The notes beneath the pieces are model-generated. The model had not been told where the DNA came from and ran no database searches. It was given only the letters and a program-made list of their open reading frames with translations. Below are positions 5,173 through 5,183 of a stretch of DNA of 5,183 nucleotides, piece after piece; position 1 is the stretch's first letter; each line of letters begins with the position of its first letter. The position numbers were made by a program, and so were the translations under genes. Origin of the DNA: Patescibacteria group bacterium (GTDB lineage Bacteria; Patescibacteriota; Minisyncoccia; Phycocordibacterales; JAGLOS01). The DNA lies in assembly GCA_018814635.1 (NCBI GenBank), contig JAHIYV010000088.1, positions 1-5,183 of the forward strand, in the 5' to 3' direction.

Positions 5173-5183
5173 ATGTCTAAAAA
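5173..5183 (+). CDS. Possible start of a downstream gene, cut by the window edge
   Basis: ATG TCT AAA (Met-Ser-Lys) begins seven bases after the repeat array and stays open to the window end. Only three codons are visible, with no Shine-Dalgarno sequence, as with the other starts here. If real, the gene would be separated from the double-receiver gene mainly by the repeat array and could be its downstream partner. The identity cannot be judged. Confidence 0.25.

Overview
The window looks bacterial, probably a Candidate Phyla Radiation (Patescibacteria, Parcubacteria-like) genome fragment. That placement is an inference. It rests on a large serine recombinase of the kind common in those genomes, a cytosolic PAS-kinase with an H-box of the form HQFRTPLSAIKW, AT-rich genes with no visible Shine-Dalgarno sequences, and many GC-rich hairpins between genes. 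Stop codon use is compatible with the standard bacterial code. I see no taxonomically decisive marker.

Left third (1-1997): this looks like the end of an integrated element next to a tRNA gene. Positions 1-447 hold no convincing gene but are dense in secondary structure. A long imperfect stem encloses three hairpins (1-184), followed by further hairpins and the left arm of a perfect 85-bp inverted repeat (276-360). A large serine recombinase follows (448-1986, plus strand). The right arm of the inverted repeat (1845-1929) lies inside its 3' end. The reading frame then runs antisense into tRNA-Gln(CUG) (1924-1997, minus strand) and stops inside it, so the last roughly 45 residues come from repeat and tRNA sequence. 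The arrangement suggests that the element used the 3' end of the tRNA as its attachment site and that the left arm is a rearranged, partly deleted copy of the same junction.

Middle (1998-2581): a non-coding divergent region between the tRNA (leftward) and the kinase (rightward). It holds a possible tRNA promoter, a block of degenerate repeats of about 22 bp ending in a palindromic dispersed-repeat-like element, a small hairpin, short tandem duplications that include an extended -10 motif, and a perfect TATAAT very close to the kinase start.

Right half (2582-5183): a two-gene signalling operon. The first gene is a soluble histidine kinase with two PAS-like sensor domains. After a 17-bp gap comes a protein made of two response-regulator receiver domains with no output domain. 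Together they could form a phosphorelay in which the double receiver passes phosphate or a signal on by protein contact; the final partner is not in the window. The receiver gene runs into a 38-bp tandem repeat array (5014-5165) whose first unit contains its stop codon. An ATG just after the array (5173) may begin another gene cut off by the window edge.
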